Shown here: positions 35,067-45,239 of the stretch, piece by piece
Position numbering within the stretch: the first letter of the stretch is position 1
Layout of the letters: each line of letters opens with the position of its first letter
Source of the DNA: Pseudomonadota bacterium
GTDB lineage: Bacteria > Pseudomonadota > Gammaproteobacteria > Burkholderiales > Burkholderiaceae_E
Direction of reading: 5' to 3'
Length of the DNA stretch: 64,000 bases
NCBI GenBank assembly: GCA_023388075.1
Contig: JAEWGX010000034.1
Span: forward strand, 1-64,000
The notes under the pieces: generated by a model
Seen by the model: only the letters and a program-made list of their open reading frames with translations
Database searches by the model: none
What the model was told of the DNA's origin: nothing
Position numbers and translations under genes: made by a program

Positions 35067-35915
35067 TTGACCATTCACGCAGGACGCCATCTGTCCCGCC
35101 CCTTCCTGGCGGCCCTCGTGGCCGCGGTGATGATCGGTATCGGGGGCTGCGCCACCTCCGAGTACGATCCGACGGCCAACTGGACCGCGGCCCAATTATA
35201 TGCGGACGCCAAGGGCGAGCTCGACGCCGGCAACTGGGCCGCGGCGCAGAAGTCGCTGCGCCGCCTGGAATCCCGCTATCCCTTCGGAAGGTATGCCCAG
35301 CAGGCGCAGCTCGACCTTGCCTGGGCCAGCTACAAGGAGGGCGAGCGTGCCGAGGCGCTGGTCGCGGTGGAGCGTTTCATTCGCCTGCACCCGACCCATG
35401 AGCGGCTCGACTACGCCTTCTACCTGAAGGGGCTGATCAACTTCAGCACGCGTGAGGGGCTGATTGCCCGCTTGGCCGGACAGGACCTCTCGGAGCGCGA
35501 CCAGCAGGCCGCGCGCGAGGCGTACGAGTCCTTCAAGCAGATCGTCACCCGCTTTCCGGAAAGCCGCTATGCGGAGGACTCGCTCGCGCGCATGAAGTTC
35601 CTGGTGAACGCGATGGCCGAGGGCGAGGTGCACATCGCGCGCTACTACTACAGTCGAGGCGCCTATGTCGCGGCGGCCAATCGCGCCCAGGACGTGGTCT
35701 CGGTGTACCGCCAGACCCCGGCCACCGAGGAGGCGCTCAACCTGATGGTGATCTCCTACGACAAGCTCGGTCTGGTCGAACTGCGCGACGACGCGCTGCG
35801 CGTGCTGGAGCGCACCTTCCCGCAGAGCCGCTTCCTGGAGGCCGCGCGCAGGACGGCGGCGGCGAACCCGAGCCGGGCGTTGCCGGAGAAACGGGTCTTC
35901 ACCGCTAAAAACTGA
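35067..35915 (+). CDS. bamD: Outer-membrane assembly lipoprotein BamD
   Basis: A 282-residue component of the BAM complex, which inserts beta-barrel proteins into the outer membrane. It has a lipoprotein signal with the lipobox IGGC (Cys28), then tetratricopeptide-like repeats beginning AAQLYADAKGELDAGNWAAAQKSLRRLESRYPFG. The start is TTG 35067, with AGGGGGA 6 bp upstream; no ATG fits the signal peptide. It converges on the helicase gene with an 11-bp overlap of coding ends. Confidence 0.95.
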   Translation: MTIHAGRHLSRPFLAALVAAVMIGIGGCATSEYDPTANWTAAQLYADAKGELDAGNWAAAQKSLRRLESRYPFGRYAQQAQLDLAWASYKEGERAEALVAVERFIRLHPTHERLDYAFYLKGLINFSTREGLIARLAGQDLSERDQQAAREAYESFKQIVTRFPESRYAEDSLARMKFLVNAMAEGEVHIARYYYSRGAYVAAANRAQDVVSVYRQTPATEEALNLMVISYDKLGLVELRDDALRVLERTFPQSRFLEAARRTAAANPSRALPEKRVFTAKN

Positions 35916-37881
35916 CCGGCGCTTCCGGAAGGCAGGCCAGGGCGTCGTCCAGCGAGCCGACCCGGCGAAACGGCGGGATGCTCCCGAGGAGCTTTCGGCC
36001 ATAACTGCGGCTCGCCAGCCGTTCGTCGCAGATCACCAGCAGCCCGCGATCCTGCTCGGAGCGGATGAGCCGCCCCGCCCCCTGCTTGAGCGCCATCGCG
36101 GCGGCCGGCAGGGATAGCTCGCCGAAGGCGTTGCCGCCACCGGCCTCGATCGCACGGCTGCGGGCACGCAGCACCGGGTCGTCCGGCGGCGCGAACGGCA
36201 GCTTGTCGATCACCACCAGCGACAGCTGGTCACCCACCACGTCCACGCCCTCCCAGAAGCCCGCCGCGCCGACCAGGACCGCCGCGGCGGCGCCGCGGAA
36301 GCGCTGCAGCAACTCGTGGCGGGGTGCATCGCCCTGGACCAGCACGTCCACCCGCGAGCCGGCAAGTGGTCGCAGCTCGTCCGCGATGAGGCGCACCGCG
36401 CGCAGGGTGGTGCACAGGACGAACGCGCGGCCCCCGTTGCGCTCGACCAGGGGCCATATCCGACGGGCCACCCGGTTGGGGAAGTCCGGCGCGGCGACGG
36501 GACCGACCTGGTCCGCGAGCCACAGTCCGGCCTGGCGGGAATAGTCGAACGGGCTCGGCAGGATCGCCTGCTCGGCCTGCGGCATGCCGACCGCGCGCGC
36601 GAAGTGCTCGAGCGAGCCATCCACCGCGAGCGTGGCCGAGACGAAGATCCAGCTTCCGCCAAGCGACGCCCGGTGCTCGGCGAAGCGGTCCGCCACGGAC
36701 AGCGGCGTCGACTTGAGGGCCGCATGGTTGGCCGTGGTCTGCGCCCAGGTGACCGCGGCCGCCGGCTCGGTGGACTCCACCTGCGCGAGCCAATCCGCGC
36801 AGCGCCCGCCCATGATCTCGGCGCGCAGGGCGCAGCGCGCGATGTCCGGCGAGCGTTCTTCCTGCGCCCGCAAGGTGCCCGCCGCCTGCCGGAGTGTCTC
36901 GATCACGCCGGCCACCGCCTCGCGGAGGTCGCCTTCCACGCCGCCGCCATCGCGAGCGAGCGCGACCAGTCGCTCCGCCCCGAGGCGCGCCGGCTGCTCC
37001 GGCAGCGCGAGCCGCAGCTGGCGTGCAGCCGTCTCGATCGAGGCCGAGAGCCCGCGCCAGTCGGCCGCGTCCGCCGCCTCGGCAAGCCCGGCACGCAGGC
37101 AGTCGCGCCCGAGCTCCACGAGCTGGCGGGTGGACACCGATTCGCCGAAGAACTCCGTCGCGACCTCCGGCAGCTGGTGCGCCTCGTCGAAGACGAAGAC
37201 CTCCGCCCTGGGAAGGAAGTCCCCGATCGCATCCTCCTTCAGCGCGAGGTCCGCGCAGAAGAGGTGGTGGTTGACGATCAGCACGTCGGCGCGCTGGGCG
37301 CGCTGCCGCGCCTTCATCAGCGGGCAGTTGCGCAGCTCCGGGCATTCCTGCCCGAGGCAGTTGTCGCGGGTGGAGGTGGCCAGCGACCAGGCCGGGTCGT
37401 CCTCCGAGAGCGCGGTGCAGGCGGCGCGGTCGCCGCCTGGATCGGTGCGGGCAAAGCGATCGATCAGGCGCAGCTTGCCGGGCGTGCTCCGGTCCCGGAA
37501 GCGGCCGTCGTCAAGGCTGCGCCCCAGGTGCAGCGGGCACACGTAGTTGGCCCGGCCCTTGAGCACCGCCACCTCCGCGTCCACGCCGAGCGCGCGCCGG
37601 ACCACGTCCACGTCCCGCTGGAAGAGCTGGTCCTGGAGCTGCCGGGTGCCGGTGGCGATCAGCACGCGGCGGCGCGCGAGCAGCGCCGGCACCAGATAGG
37701 CGAACGTCTTGCCGATGCCGGTGCCGGCTTCGGCGACCAGCGTGCCGTCACCGTCGATCGCGACCGCGATGCGGCGGGCGAGCTCCACCTGCGCTTCCCG
37801 AGGCTGGTATTCCGGTCTCGAGCTGGGGAGCGCCCCACCCGCGCCGAAGGCGGCGACCGTAGCCTCCTGCAACGGCGTCAC
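35905..37881 (-). CDS. ATP-dependent DNA helicase, DinG/YoaA family (Fe-S)
   Basis: A 658-residue XPD-like superfamily 2 helicase. Walker A is AEAGTGIGKT (residues 50-59). The Fe-S cluster cysteines lie in YVCPLHL, DNCLGQECPEL and RNCPL, the DEAH box is at 232-235, and motif VI is QGAGRLIRSEQDRG. YoaA, the closer E. coli match, helps repair replication blocks together with HolC. The start is at 37881. Its 3' end overlaps that of bamD by 11 bp. Confidence 0.9.
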   Translation of the reverse strand: MTPLQEATVAAFGAGGALPSSRPEYQPREAQVELARRIAVAIDGDGTLVAEAGTGIGKTFAYLVPALLARRRVLIATGTRQLQDQLFQRDVDVVRRALGVDAEVAVLKGRANYVCPLHLGRSLDDGRFRDRSTPGKLRLIDRFARTDPGGDRAACTALSEDDPAWSLATSTRDNCLGQECPELRNCPLMKARQRAQRADVLIVNHHLFCADLALKEDAIGDFLPRAEVFVFDEAHQLPEVATEFFGESVSTRQLVELGRDCLRAGLAEAADAADWRGLSASIETAARQLRLALPEQPARLGAERLVALARDGGGVEGDLREAVAGVIETLRQAAGTLRAQEERSPDIARCALRAEIMGGRCADWLAQVESTEPAAAVTWAQTTANHAALKSTPLSVADRFAEHRASLGGSWIFVSATLAVDGSLEHFARAVGMPQAEQAILPSPFDYSRQAGLWLADQVGPVAAPDFPNRVARRIWPLVERNGGRAFVLCTTLRAVRLIADELRPLAGSRVDVLVQGDAPRHELLQRFRGAAAAVLVGAAGFWEGVDVVGDQLSLVVIDKLPFAPPDDPVLRARSRAIEAGGGNAFGELSLPAAAMALKQGAGRLIRSEQDRGLLVICDERLASRSYGRKLLGSIPPFRRVGSLDDALACLPEAPVSF

Positions 37882-37924
37882 GACGTCTCCACGGCGCCGA
37901 ACCTCTGCGGACCCAATACCGGCC

Positions 37925-38137
37925 CTATGCGGGCACGTCCGGCGTGAGCTGCATCTGCAGCAGCACGATGGCGTCCTTGATCTGCAGCTTGCGCTTCTTC
38001 AGGCGGCGCACCGCGAGCTGGTCGCTGTCCGGGTTGCGAACGAGCTGCTCGATCACCTGGTCAAGCCCCCGATGCTCGAGCTGCAGCTCTGCGATGCGCA
38101 GCTTGAGGGCATCGATGTCCTGGTGGATGGGTGACAC
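37925..38137 (-). CDS. YdcH-like small protein (DUF465)
   Basis: A 70-residue, highly charged protein predicted to be an alpha-helical hairpin or coiled coil. The DUF465 pattern is a helix with LKLRIAELQLEHRGLDQVIEQL, then RRLKKRKLQIKDAIVLLQMQ. Members are found throughout proteobacteria with no known biochemical role. GTG 38137 is the only start giving the full helix. It lies just downstream of the helicase gene but is read toward lower coordinates like its neighbours. Confidence 0.8.
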   Translation of the reverse strand: MSPIHQDIDALKLRIAELQLEHRGLDQVIEQLVRNPDSDQLAVRRLKKRKLQIKDAIVLLQMQLTPDVPA

Positions 38138-38278
38138 GGGAAAGCGGCCTCGCCGGCGTTTCAGATCCTCTCGTGATGATACGAGGGGGCGCGAAGAGGT
38201 TCAATCGGCCGATCGCCTCGACCGACGGGCTCGCTCGCCGCCAACGCGAGCCCTCCTGCCCGGCCCCGGCAGCCTCGG

Positions 38279-38297
38279 GTCCCGGGATGGCCGGGAC
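38279..38297. terminator. Hairpin after the TRAP operon
   Basis: GTCCCGG-GATGG-CCGGGAC forms a perfect 7-bp stem with a 5-base loop about 35 bp downstream of the dctM stop (minus strand). There is no T run, so it is at most a weak terminator or an mRNA 3'-end stabiliser. The rest of the 38138-38331 gap shows nothing recognisable. Confidence 0.35.
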
Positions 38298-38331
38298 ACT
38301 GACGCCGAACCAGGGATCCGGAGGAGGCGGA

Positions 38332-39615
38332 TCAACGATAGAAGTACTCCACCAGGAACATCGGGATGGCCGGCAGGTAGGTGCACATCATCAGCAGGAT
38401 GAACAGCACGCCGATGAAGGGAAGGTTCACCACGGTGGTCTTCCACATGTCGGCCTTCGCGATCGAGCATGAGGCCGCGAGCACCGAGGCGACCGGGGGC
38501 GTCTGCTGGCCGATGCCGAGGTTCAACGTGATGACCAATCCGAAGTGCACAGGATCGATGCCGACGGCGTGCACCAGGGGCATCACGATCGGCACGACCA
38601 GGATGATCGCCGCGGCCGAGTGCAGGAAAAGGCCGGCGACCAGGAAGAACACGTTCAGCAACATCAGCACGTAGTACTTGTTGTCGGTGAGCGAGGTCAT
38701 CCAGGCGGCGATCTGCTGCGGCATCTGCAGTTCGGTCAGGAGGTGCCCGAGCAGCGCCGAGCTGGCCACCAGCAGCATCACGACCGCGGTCTGGACGCCA
38801 CCGTCCACAAGCGACTCGTACAGGTGCTTCCAGTCGAGCTCGCGGTAGATCACGCCGCCGATCACCAGTGCGGCCAGCACCGCCAGCGCCGCGCCCTCGG
38901 TGGCCGTGACCACGCCGCCGAAGATGCCACCCAGGATGATGAGCGGCAGCAGGAAGGCCCAGCCGGCTTCCTTCGCGGTCTTCTTCAGTCGCTTGAGGCT
39001 GAACACCTGGTCGACCGGGTAGTCGTAGCGCACCGCATACCAGTACGCCAGGGAGAACATCATCAGGCCGCCGAGCACGCCCGGCACGATGCCCGCGACG
39101 AAGATCTGCACCACCGAGGCTTCGGCCATGACGGCGTACAGGATCATAGGAATCGACGGTGGAATGATGATCGCCAGCGTCGCCGACGACGAGGTGATCG
39201 CAGCAGAGAACTCCTTCGGGTAGCCCTGCTTCTTCATCTCCGGTATCAGGATCGAGCCGAGGGCGGCGACGTCGGCCACGGCCGAGCCGGAGATCTCCGC
39301 GAAGAACAGAGAGGTGCCGATGTTGACCATCGCCAACCCGCCCTTGATGAAGCCGAAGATCGCCGCCGCGAAGGCGATCAGGCGGCGCGACAGGCCCGAC
39401 GAGTTCATGATCGCGCCGGCCAGGATGAACAGCGGGATCGCCAGCAGCGGGAAGTTGGTGGCGCCGGTGAACATCGTGATCGACGCGGAGAGCAGCGCGT
39501 CCATCCCGTGGAACCAGGCCATCGTGAACATGGCAACGGCGCCGAGCGCCACCGCGATCGGCACGTTGAACAGGACCAGGGCCAGCAGCCCGAGGAGCAT
39601 CAGGATGCCGGTCAT
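38332..39615 (-). CDS. dctM: TRAP transporter large permease DctM
   Basis: A 427-residue, very hydrophobic protein with about 12 helices that carries the sodium-driven transport pathway of a TRAP system. Typical sequences are the N-terminal LALVLFNVPIAVALG, FPLLAIPLFILAGAIMN and ILIPEMKKQGYPKEFSAAITSSSATLAIIIPPSIPMI, then LGIGQQTPPVASVL near the C-terminus. The ATG overlaps the dctQ stop by 4 bases. The substrate is probably a carboxylate or related anion. Confidence 0.94.
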   Translation of the reverse strand: MTGILMLLGLLALVLFNVPIAVALGAVAMFTMAWFHGMDALLSASITMFTGATNFPLLAIPLFILAGAIMNSSGLSRRLIAFAAAIFGFIKGGLAMVNIGTSLFFAEISGSAVADVAALGSILIPEMKKQGYPKEFSAAITSSSATLAIIIPPSIPMILYAVMAEASVVQIFVAGIVPGVLGGLMMFSLAYWYAVRYDYPVDQVFSLKRLKKTAKEAGWAFLLPLIILGGIFGGVVTATEGAALAVLAALVIGGVIYRELDWKHLYESLVDGGVQTAVVMLLVASSALLGHLLTELQMPQQIAAWMTSLTDNKYYVLMLLNVFFLVAGLFLHSAAAIILVVPIVMPLVHAVGIDPVHFGLVITLNLGIGQQTPPVASVLAASCSIAKADMWKTTVVNLPFIGVLFILLMMCTYLPAIPMFLVEYFYR

Positions 39616-40151
39616 CGCTTCAGTGCCTCCTCGAGCTCGCGTTCCTCTGCGTCCATGATGCCCTCTCCGCGCGCCTGCTCCAGCAGCTCGGGCAGGCTGA
39701 AGAGCTGCGCCAGGATGAACAGCACGGCCCCGATCGGGATGACCGACTGCGTCAACCGGGTCGGCACGCTTGGCAGGCTCACCATGGTGTCGCCCTCCAG
39801 GATGATCAGTGCCTGCGTGCCGTACCAGGCCAGCATCGCGAAGAAGAGGATGACGACCGCCTCGCCCACCCACACGGCTGGCACGCGCAGCCGGGGCCGC
39901 AGCGAGTTGATCAGCCCGGGAAAGCCGATATGGGCACGCTTGAGCGCTGCCAGGGCGGCTCCGTAGTAGGTGAGCCAGGCGAGCAGGATGGAGGCGCCTT
40001 CGTCATACCAGACCAGCGCCCAACCCATCTTCCGGTAGGAGACGCCCATCAGCACGATGACCGTGAGCGCGACGAGCAGGGTGATGACGATGATCGTCAG
40101 CACCCGCTCGAACAGTTTCCGCGAGGTCGTGAGCACGAGCGGCGCGGTCAC
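39612..40151 (-). CDS. dctQ: TRAP transporter small permease DctQ
   Basis: A 179-residue, four-helix membrane subunit that scaffolds the large permease. The helices are approximately residues 13-35, 48-65, 88-110 and 130-152. GTG 40151 overlaps the dctP stop by 4 bases and the dctQ end overlaps dctM, so the three proteins are translationally coupled. The charged C-terminal tail EERELEEALKR is typical. Confidence 0.9.
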   Translation of the reverse strand: MTAPLVLTTSRKLFERVLTIIVITLLVALTVIVLMGVSYRKMGWALVWYDEGASILLAWLTYYGAALAALKRAHIGFPGLINSLRPRLRVPAVWVGEAVVILFFAMLAWYGTQALIILEGDTMVSLPSVPTRLTQSVIPIGAVLFILAQLFSLPELLEQARGEGIMDAEERELEEALKR

Positions 40152-41137
40152 ATGCCCTTGCCGAGCTCGATGGCCTTCTCGACCAGCTTCGCCCCATCGG
40201 TGACCGACTTGCCGAACTCGTCGTACACGGGCTTGCTCTGGGCGATGAAGGCGTCCTTGTCCGCCTCGTTGATCTGCGTGCCGGCACCCTTGATGGTGTC
40301 CGCCAGCGCGCCGTCCAGGCGTGCGGCCGTCTCGTACACGAAGGGCTGGACGTCCTTCGCCGTCTGCGCCAGGATGTCCTGCACCTCCTTCGGCAACGAC
40401 TCGAACTTGCGCTTGCCCGCCGTGAGGTACGCCGGGGTGTACACGTGGCCGGTCATGGACAGGTACTTCTGCACCTCCTGAAACTTGGACGATGCGATCT
40501 GCGTGAGCGGGTTCTCCTGTCCATCCATGACGCCCGTCTGCAGCGCGACGAAGACCTCCGAGAGCGCCATCGGGGACGGGTTCGCGCCGTAGGCCTGGAA
40601 CATCTTCACCCGCCACACGCCTTGCGGCACGCGCAGCTTCATGCCGCGCAGGTCCTCGGGCTTGACGATCGGGCGGACGTTGTTGGTGATGTGGCGAAAG
40701 CCGTTCTCCCACACCGCGAGGATCTTGTAGCCGCGCTGCTCGACCATCGGCGAGAGCGTCGGCCACAGGATCTCGCGCTCGATCCGCTTCATGTGCTCCC
40801 GGTTCTTGACCAGGTACGGCATCTCGAACATGCCGAAGGCATCCACCGTGGAGGTCATCACCGTCGACGGCAGCGCCAGCTCCAGCGTGCCCAGTCGAAG
40901 CTTCTGCATCATCTCCGAGTCCGAGCCCTGCTGGCTGGATCCGAACACCACGACCCGCGCCCGGTTGCCCAGGCGCTCGTTGGCGAGCCGCGCGAACTCG
41001 TTGGCGGAGCGCTCGAAGAGTGAGCCCGGGCCGCCGACGTGCCCGAGCTTGATCTCGACCTGGGCCTGGGCGGTGGCCCCGAGTCCGGCCGAGACGGCGA
41101 AGACGCCTGCGACGAGCAGTTTCGTGACCTTGGACAT
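40148..41137 (-). CDS. dctP: TRAP transporter substrate-binding protein DctP
   Basis: A 329-residue periplasmic receptor. The signal peptide MSKVTKLLVAG ends at AQAQVEIKLGH. The DctP fold signatures are FGSSQQGSDSEMMQKLRLGTLELALP, DLRGMKLRVPQGVWRVKMFQAYGANPSPMALSEVFVALQTGVMDGQENPLTQI, and the conserved ligand-binding Arg in KLRVPQ. It belongs to the subset that binds C4-dicarboxylate-like or other carboxylate ligands; the exact ligand cannot be read. GGAGA lies upstream of the ATG. It is first in the operon; a GntR-type operator lies about 104 bp upstream. Confidence 0.94.
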   Translation of the reverse strand: MSKVTKLLVAGVFAVSAGLGATAQAQVEIKLGHVGGPGSLFERSANEFARLANERLGNRARVVVFGSSQQGSDSEMMQKLRLGTLELALPSTVMTSTVDAFGMFEMPYLVKNREHMKRIEREILWPTLSPMVEQRGYKILAVWENGFRHITNNVRPIVKPEDLRGMKLRVPQGVWRVKMFQAYGANPSPMALSEVFVALQTGVMDGQENPLTQIASSKFQEVQKYLSMTGHVYTPAYLTAGKRKFESLPKEVQDILAQTAKDVQPFVYETAARLDGALADTIKGAGTQINEADKDAFIAQSKPVYDEFGKSVTDGAKLVEKAIELGKGM

Positions 41138-41240
41138 GGGTGTGTCTCCATTGTGTGAGTTATCGGATCTTCACGGCGGACGACGGTCGCGGCGAACACC
41201 GCGTGTCGCCGGTGGTCCTGCTCGTGAAGACGAGCAAGTT

Positions 41241-41250
41241 TTGCATACAA
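41241..41250. promoter_or_regulatory. Possible GntR (FadR-type) operator of the TRAP operon
   Basis: TTGCATACAA is a palindrome matching at 8 of 10 positions and close to TTGTATACAA, a pattern used by several FadR-subfamily GntR regulators. It sits in the 200-bp gap upstream of dctP, near a TTGACC that could serve as -35. The regulator is not encoded next to it, so this is a tentative call. Confidence 0.4.
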
Positions 41251-41336
41251 ATGAGGGGGTCAACAAGGAATCGCCGACCGCAAGCCTGTCGGGTCGCCTT
41301 TCCCGCCGCGAGCGGCGGCCTGACTGCAACAGGTTC

Positions 41337-42434
41337 CTAGGCAAGCCGTGCGGCAACACCCCGTCGAGGCGCCTCCAGGTACTCCGCGCTCTGCATTTCC
41401 ACCAGGCGGCTCGCCGTCCGCTCGAACTCGTGTGCCATCGCGCCGGCCATGTAGAGCTCGTGCGGCTGCACCGCGGCCGAAAGGATCAGCTTCACGCGCT
41501 GGTCGTACAACACGTCCACCAGCCAGGTGAAGCGCCGCGCTTCCGAGGACATCCCCGCGCCCATCTGCGGCACTCCCGAGAGGATCACGGTGTGGAACTG
41601 GTTGGCGATCTCGAGATAGTCGTTCTGCGAGCGCGGGCCGCCGCAGAGCGTCGCGAAGTCGAACCAGACGACGCCGCCGGCGCGGCGTCGCGCGCGGATC
41701 TCGCGGTTCTCGATGCGAAGCGATGGGTCCTCGTCGCTTCCGCTCGCCAGCCGCTCGAAGGCCGCCGCGAGCGCCGCCTCGGCGTCCTCGCCGAGTGGCG
41801 TGATGTAGGTCGGCAGCGACTGCAGCGTGAGGCGCCGGTAGTCGACGCCCGCGTCGACGGAGAGCACGTCCAGCCGCGACTTCAGCAGCTCGATCGCGGG
41901 CAGGATGCTCTCCCGGTGCAACCCGCCCGGATAGAGCCCGTCCGGCGCATAGTTGCTGGTCATCACGAACGTCACGCCGTTGCCGAACAGCCCGATCAGC
42001 AGCCGCTCGAGGATCATCGCGTCGGCGATGTCGGAGATGTGGAACTCGTCGAAACAGACCAGCCGAAAGCGCCGGGCGACCCGCCGTGCCACCTCGTCCA
42101 GCGGATCCTTGACGCTGCGCAGGTCGCGCAGCTCCCGGTGCACGCCGCGCATGAACTCGTGGAAATGCAGCCGGCCCTTGCGCCGGATCCGCACGCCCTC
42201 GAAGAAGCAGTCCATCAGGAAGCTCTTGCCGCGCCCCACCCCGCCGTGCAGCCACACGCCGCGCGGCACGTCCGGCTGCAGCACGACCCGGCGGATCGGG
42301 TTGGTGCGGATCTCCTTGAACCGCTCCAGCTCGTCCGCCAGCCGCTGCAGCCGCGCGACCGCGGCCAGCTGGGCCGGATCGGACCGGTAGCCGCGGGCGG
42401 CCAGCGCCGAGTGATAACGCTCCGTGACGGTCAA
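41337..42434 (-). CDS. zapE: Cell division protein ZapE (AFG1-like ATPase)
   Basis: A 365-residue P-loop ATPase that associates with the Z ring. Walker A is GVWLHGGVGRGKSFLMDCFF and Walker B LVCFDEFHISDIADA. Other AFG1 family blocks are FVMTSNYAPDGLYPGGLHRE and YLEIANQFHTVILSGVP. The start is TTG 42434, 11 bp after the lpd stop, making it the last gene of the odhA-odhB-lpd-zapE run, a common Burkholderiales arrangement. Confidence 0.93.
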   Translation of the reverse strand: MTVTERYHSALAARGYRSDPAQLAAVARLQRLADELERFKEIRTNPIRRVVLQPDVPRGVWLHGGVGRGKSFLMDCFFEGVRIRRKGRLHFHEFMRGVHRELRDLRSVKDPLDEVARRVARRFRLVCFDEFHISDIADAMILERLLIGLFGNGVTFVMTSNYAPDGLYPGGLHRESILPAIELLKSRLDVLSVDAGVDYRRLTLQSLPTYITPLGEDAEAALAAAFERLASGSDEDPSLRIENREIRARRRAGGVVWFDFATLCGGPRSQNDYLEIANQFHTVILSGVPQMGAGMSSEARRFTWLVDVLYDQRVKLILSAAVQPHELYMAGAMAHEFERTASRLVEMQSAEYLEAPRRGVAARLA

Positions 42435-42444
42435 GGCGCGGGCG

Positions 42445-43905
<1,461 letters not shown>

Positions 43906-43912
43906 GGCCGCC

Positions 43913-45190
43913 TCAGAGGTCCAGCAGCAGGCGCGACGGATCCTCCAGCGCCTCCTTGATCGCCACGAGGAAGAGGACCGCCTCGCGCCCGTCGATGATG
44001 CGGTGATCGTAGGAGACCGCGAAGAAGTTCATCGGCCGCACGACCACCTGGCCGTCCTCCACCACCGCCCGGTCCCTGGTCGCGTGGATACCCAGGATCG
44101 CGGACTGCGGCGGATTGATGATCGGCGTCGACAACATGGAGCCGAACACGCCGCCGTTCGAGATGGAGAAGGTTCCGCCGGAGAGCTCCTCGATCGCCAG
44201 CTTGCCTTCCTGCGCCCGCTTGCCGTAGTCGGCAATCGTCTTCTCGATCTGGTGGAAGCCGAGCTGGTCCGCGTTGCGGATCACCGGCACCACGAGGCCG
44301 CGCGGCGAGCTGACCGCCACGCCGATGTCGAAGTAGCCGTGATAGACGATGTCCGTGCCGTCGATCGACGCGTTGACCACGGGAAACTTCTTGAGCCCGT
44401 GCACCACGGCCTTCACGAAGAAGCTCATGAAGCCGAGCCTCACGCCGTGCTCCTTCTCGAAGCGCTCCTGGTACTTCTTGCGCAGCGCCATGACGGGCTG
44501 CATGTTGACTTCGTTGAAGGTGGTGAGGATCGCGTTGGTCGCCTGCGACTGCAACAGTCGCTCGGCCACGCGCTGGCGCAGCCGCGACATCGGCACGCGC
44601 TGCTCCGGACGACCCTCCAGCACCGTGGAGAGGTCGACCGGAGGCTTCACCTCGGGAAGCGAGCTCGTCGGCGCGCCTGTCGGTATGGCCACTGGTGCGC
44701 CGGCCTTCGCGCCAGGGGTCGCCGCCAGGGCGTCGCCCTTGGTGACTCGCCCGTCGCGCCCGGTGCCGGCCACCTGGGACGGTTCCATGCCCTTCTCGGC
44801 CAGGATCTTGGCCGCCGACGGCATGGCGATCACGCTCCCCGCGGGACCGGGCACGGCGGCCGGCTGTGGGGCGGGGGCTGACGGTGGCTGCGCGGCCGGT
44901 GCCGGAGCGGCGGCGGGCTGCGCCGCGGGCGCCGCGGCGCCCGCCTTCGCGTCGGTATCCAGCACCGCGATCACCTCGCCGGCGACCACCGTGGCGCCGT
45001 CCCCCTTGCGGATCTCGGTGATCACGCCAGCCGAGGGCGACGGCAGCTCCAGGACGACCTTGTCGGTCTCGATGTCGACCAGGTTCTCGTCGCGCGCGAC
45101 CGCCTCGCCGGCCTTCTTGTGCCATTGGAGCAACGTGGCCTCCGCGACCGATTCGGACAGCTGCGGAACCTTCACCTCGATTGAAGCCAT
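43913..45190 (-). CDS. odhB: 2-oxoglutarate dehydrogenase E2 (dihydrolipoyl succinyltransferase)
   Basis: A 425-residue E2 core. The N-terminal lipoyl domain carries Lys44 in DIETDKVVLE. An Ala/Pro-rich linker follows, then a peripheral subunit-binding domain (AAKILAEKGMEPSQVAGTGRDGRVTKGD) and the catalytic domain ending FFAVSYDHRIIDGREAV with the active-site His and Asp. The order with odhA upstream and lpd downstream identifies it as the succinyl rather than acetyl transferase. Confidence 0.97.
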   Translation of the reverse strand: MASIEVKVPQLSESVAEATLLQWHKKAGEAVARDENLVDIETDKVVLELPSPSAGVITEIRKGDGATVVAGEVIAVLDTDAKAGAAAPAAQPAAAPAPAAQPPSAPAPQPAAVPGPAGSVIAMPSAAKILAEKGMEPSQVAGTGRDGRVTKGDALAATPGAKAGAPVAIPTGAPTSSLPEVKPPVDLSTVLEGRPEQRVPMSRLRQRVAERLLQSQATNAILTTFNEVNMQPVMALRKKYQERFEKEHGVRLGFMSFFVKAVVHGLKKFPVVNASIDGTDIVYHGYFDIGVAVSSPRGLVVPVIRNADQLGFHQIEKTIADYGKRAQEGKLAIEELSGGTFSISNGGVFGSMLSTPIINPPQSAILGIHATRDRAVVEDGQVVVRPMNFFAVSYDHRIIDGREAVLFLVAIKEALEDPSRLLLDL

Positions 45191-45239
45191 GCTTTAAGGA
45201 CTCTCTCTGATTCGTGGAACTGGACCGGCGCGGCGGGGG

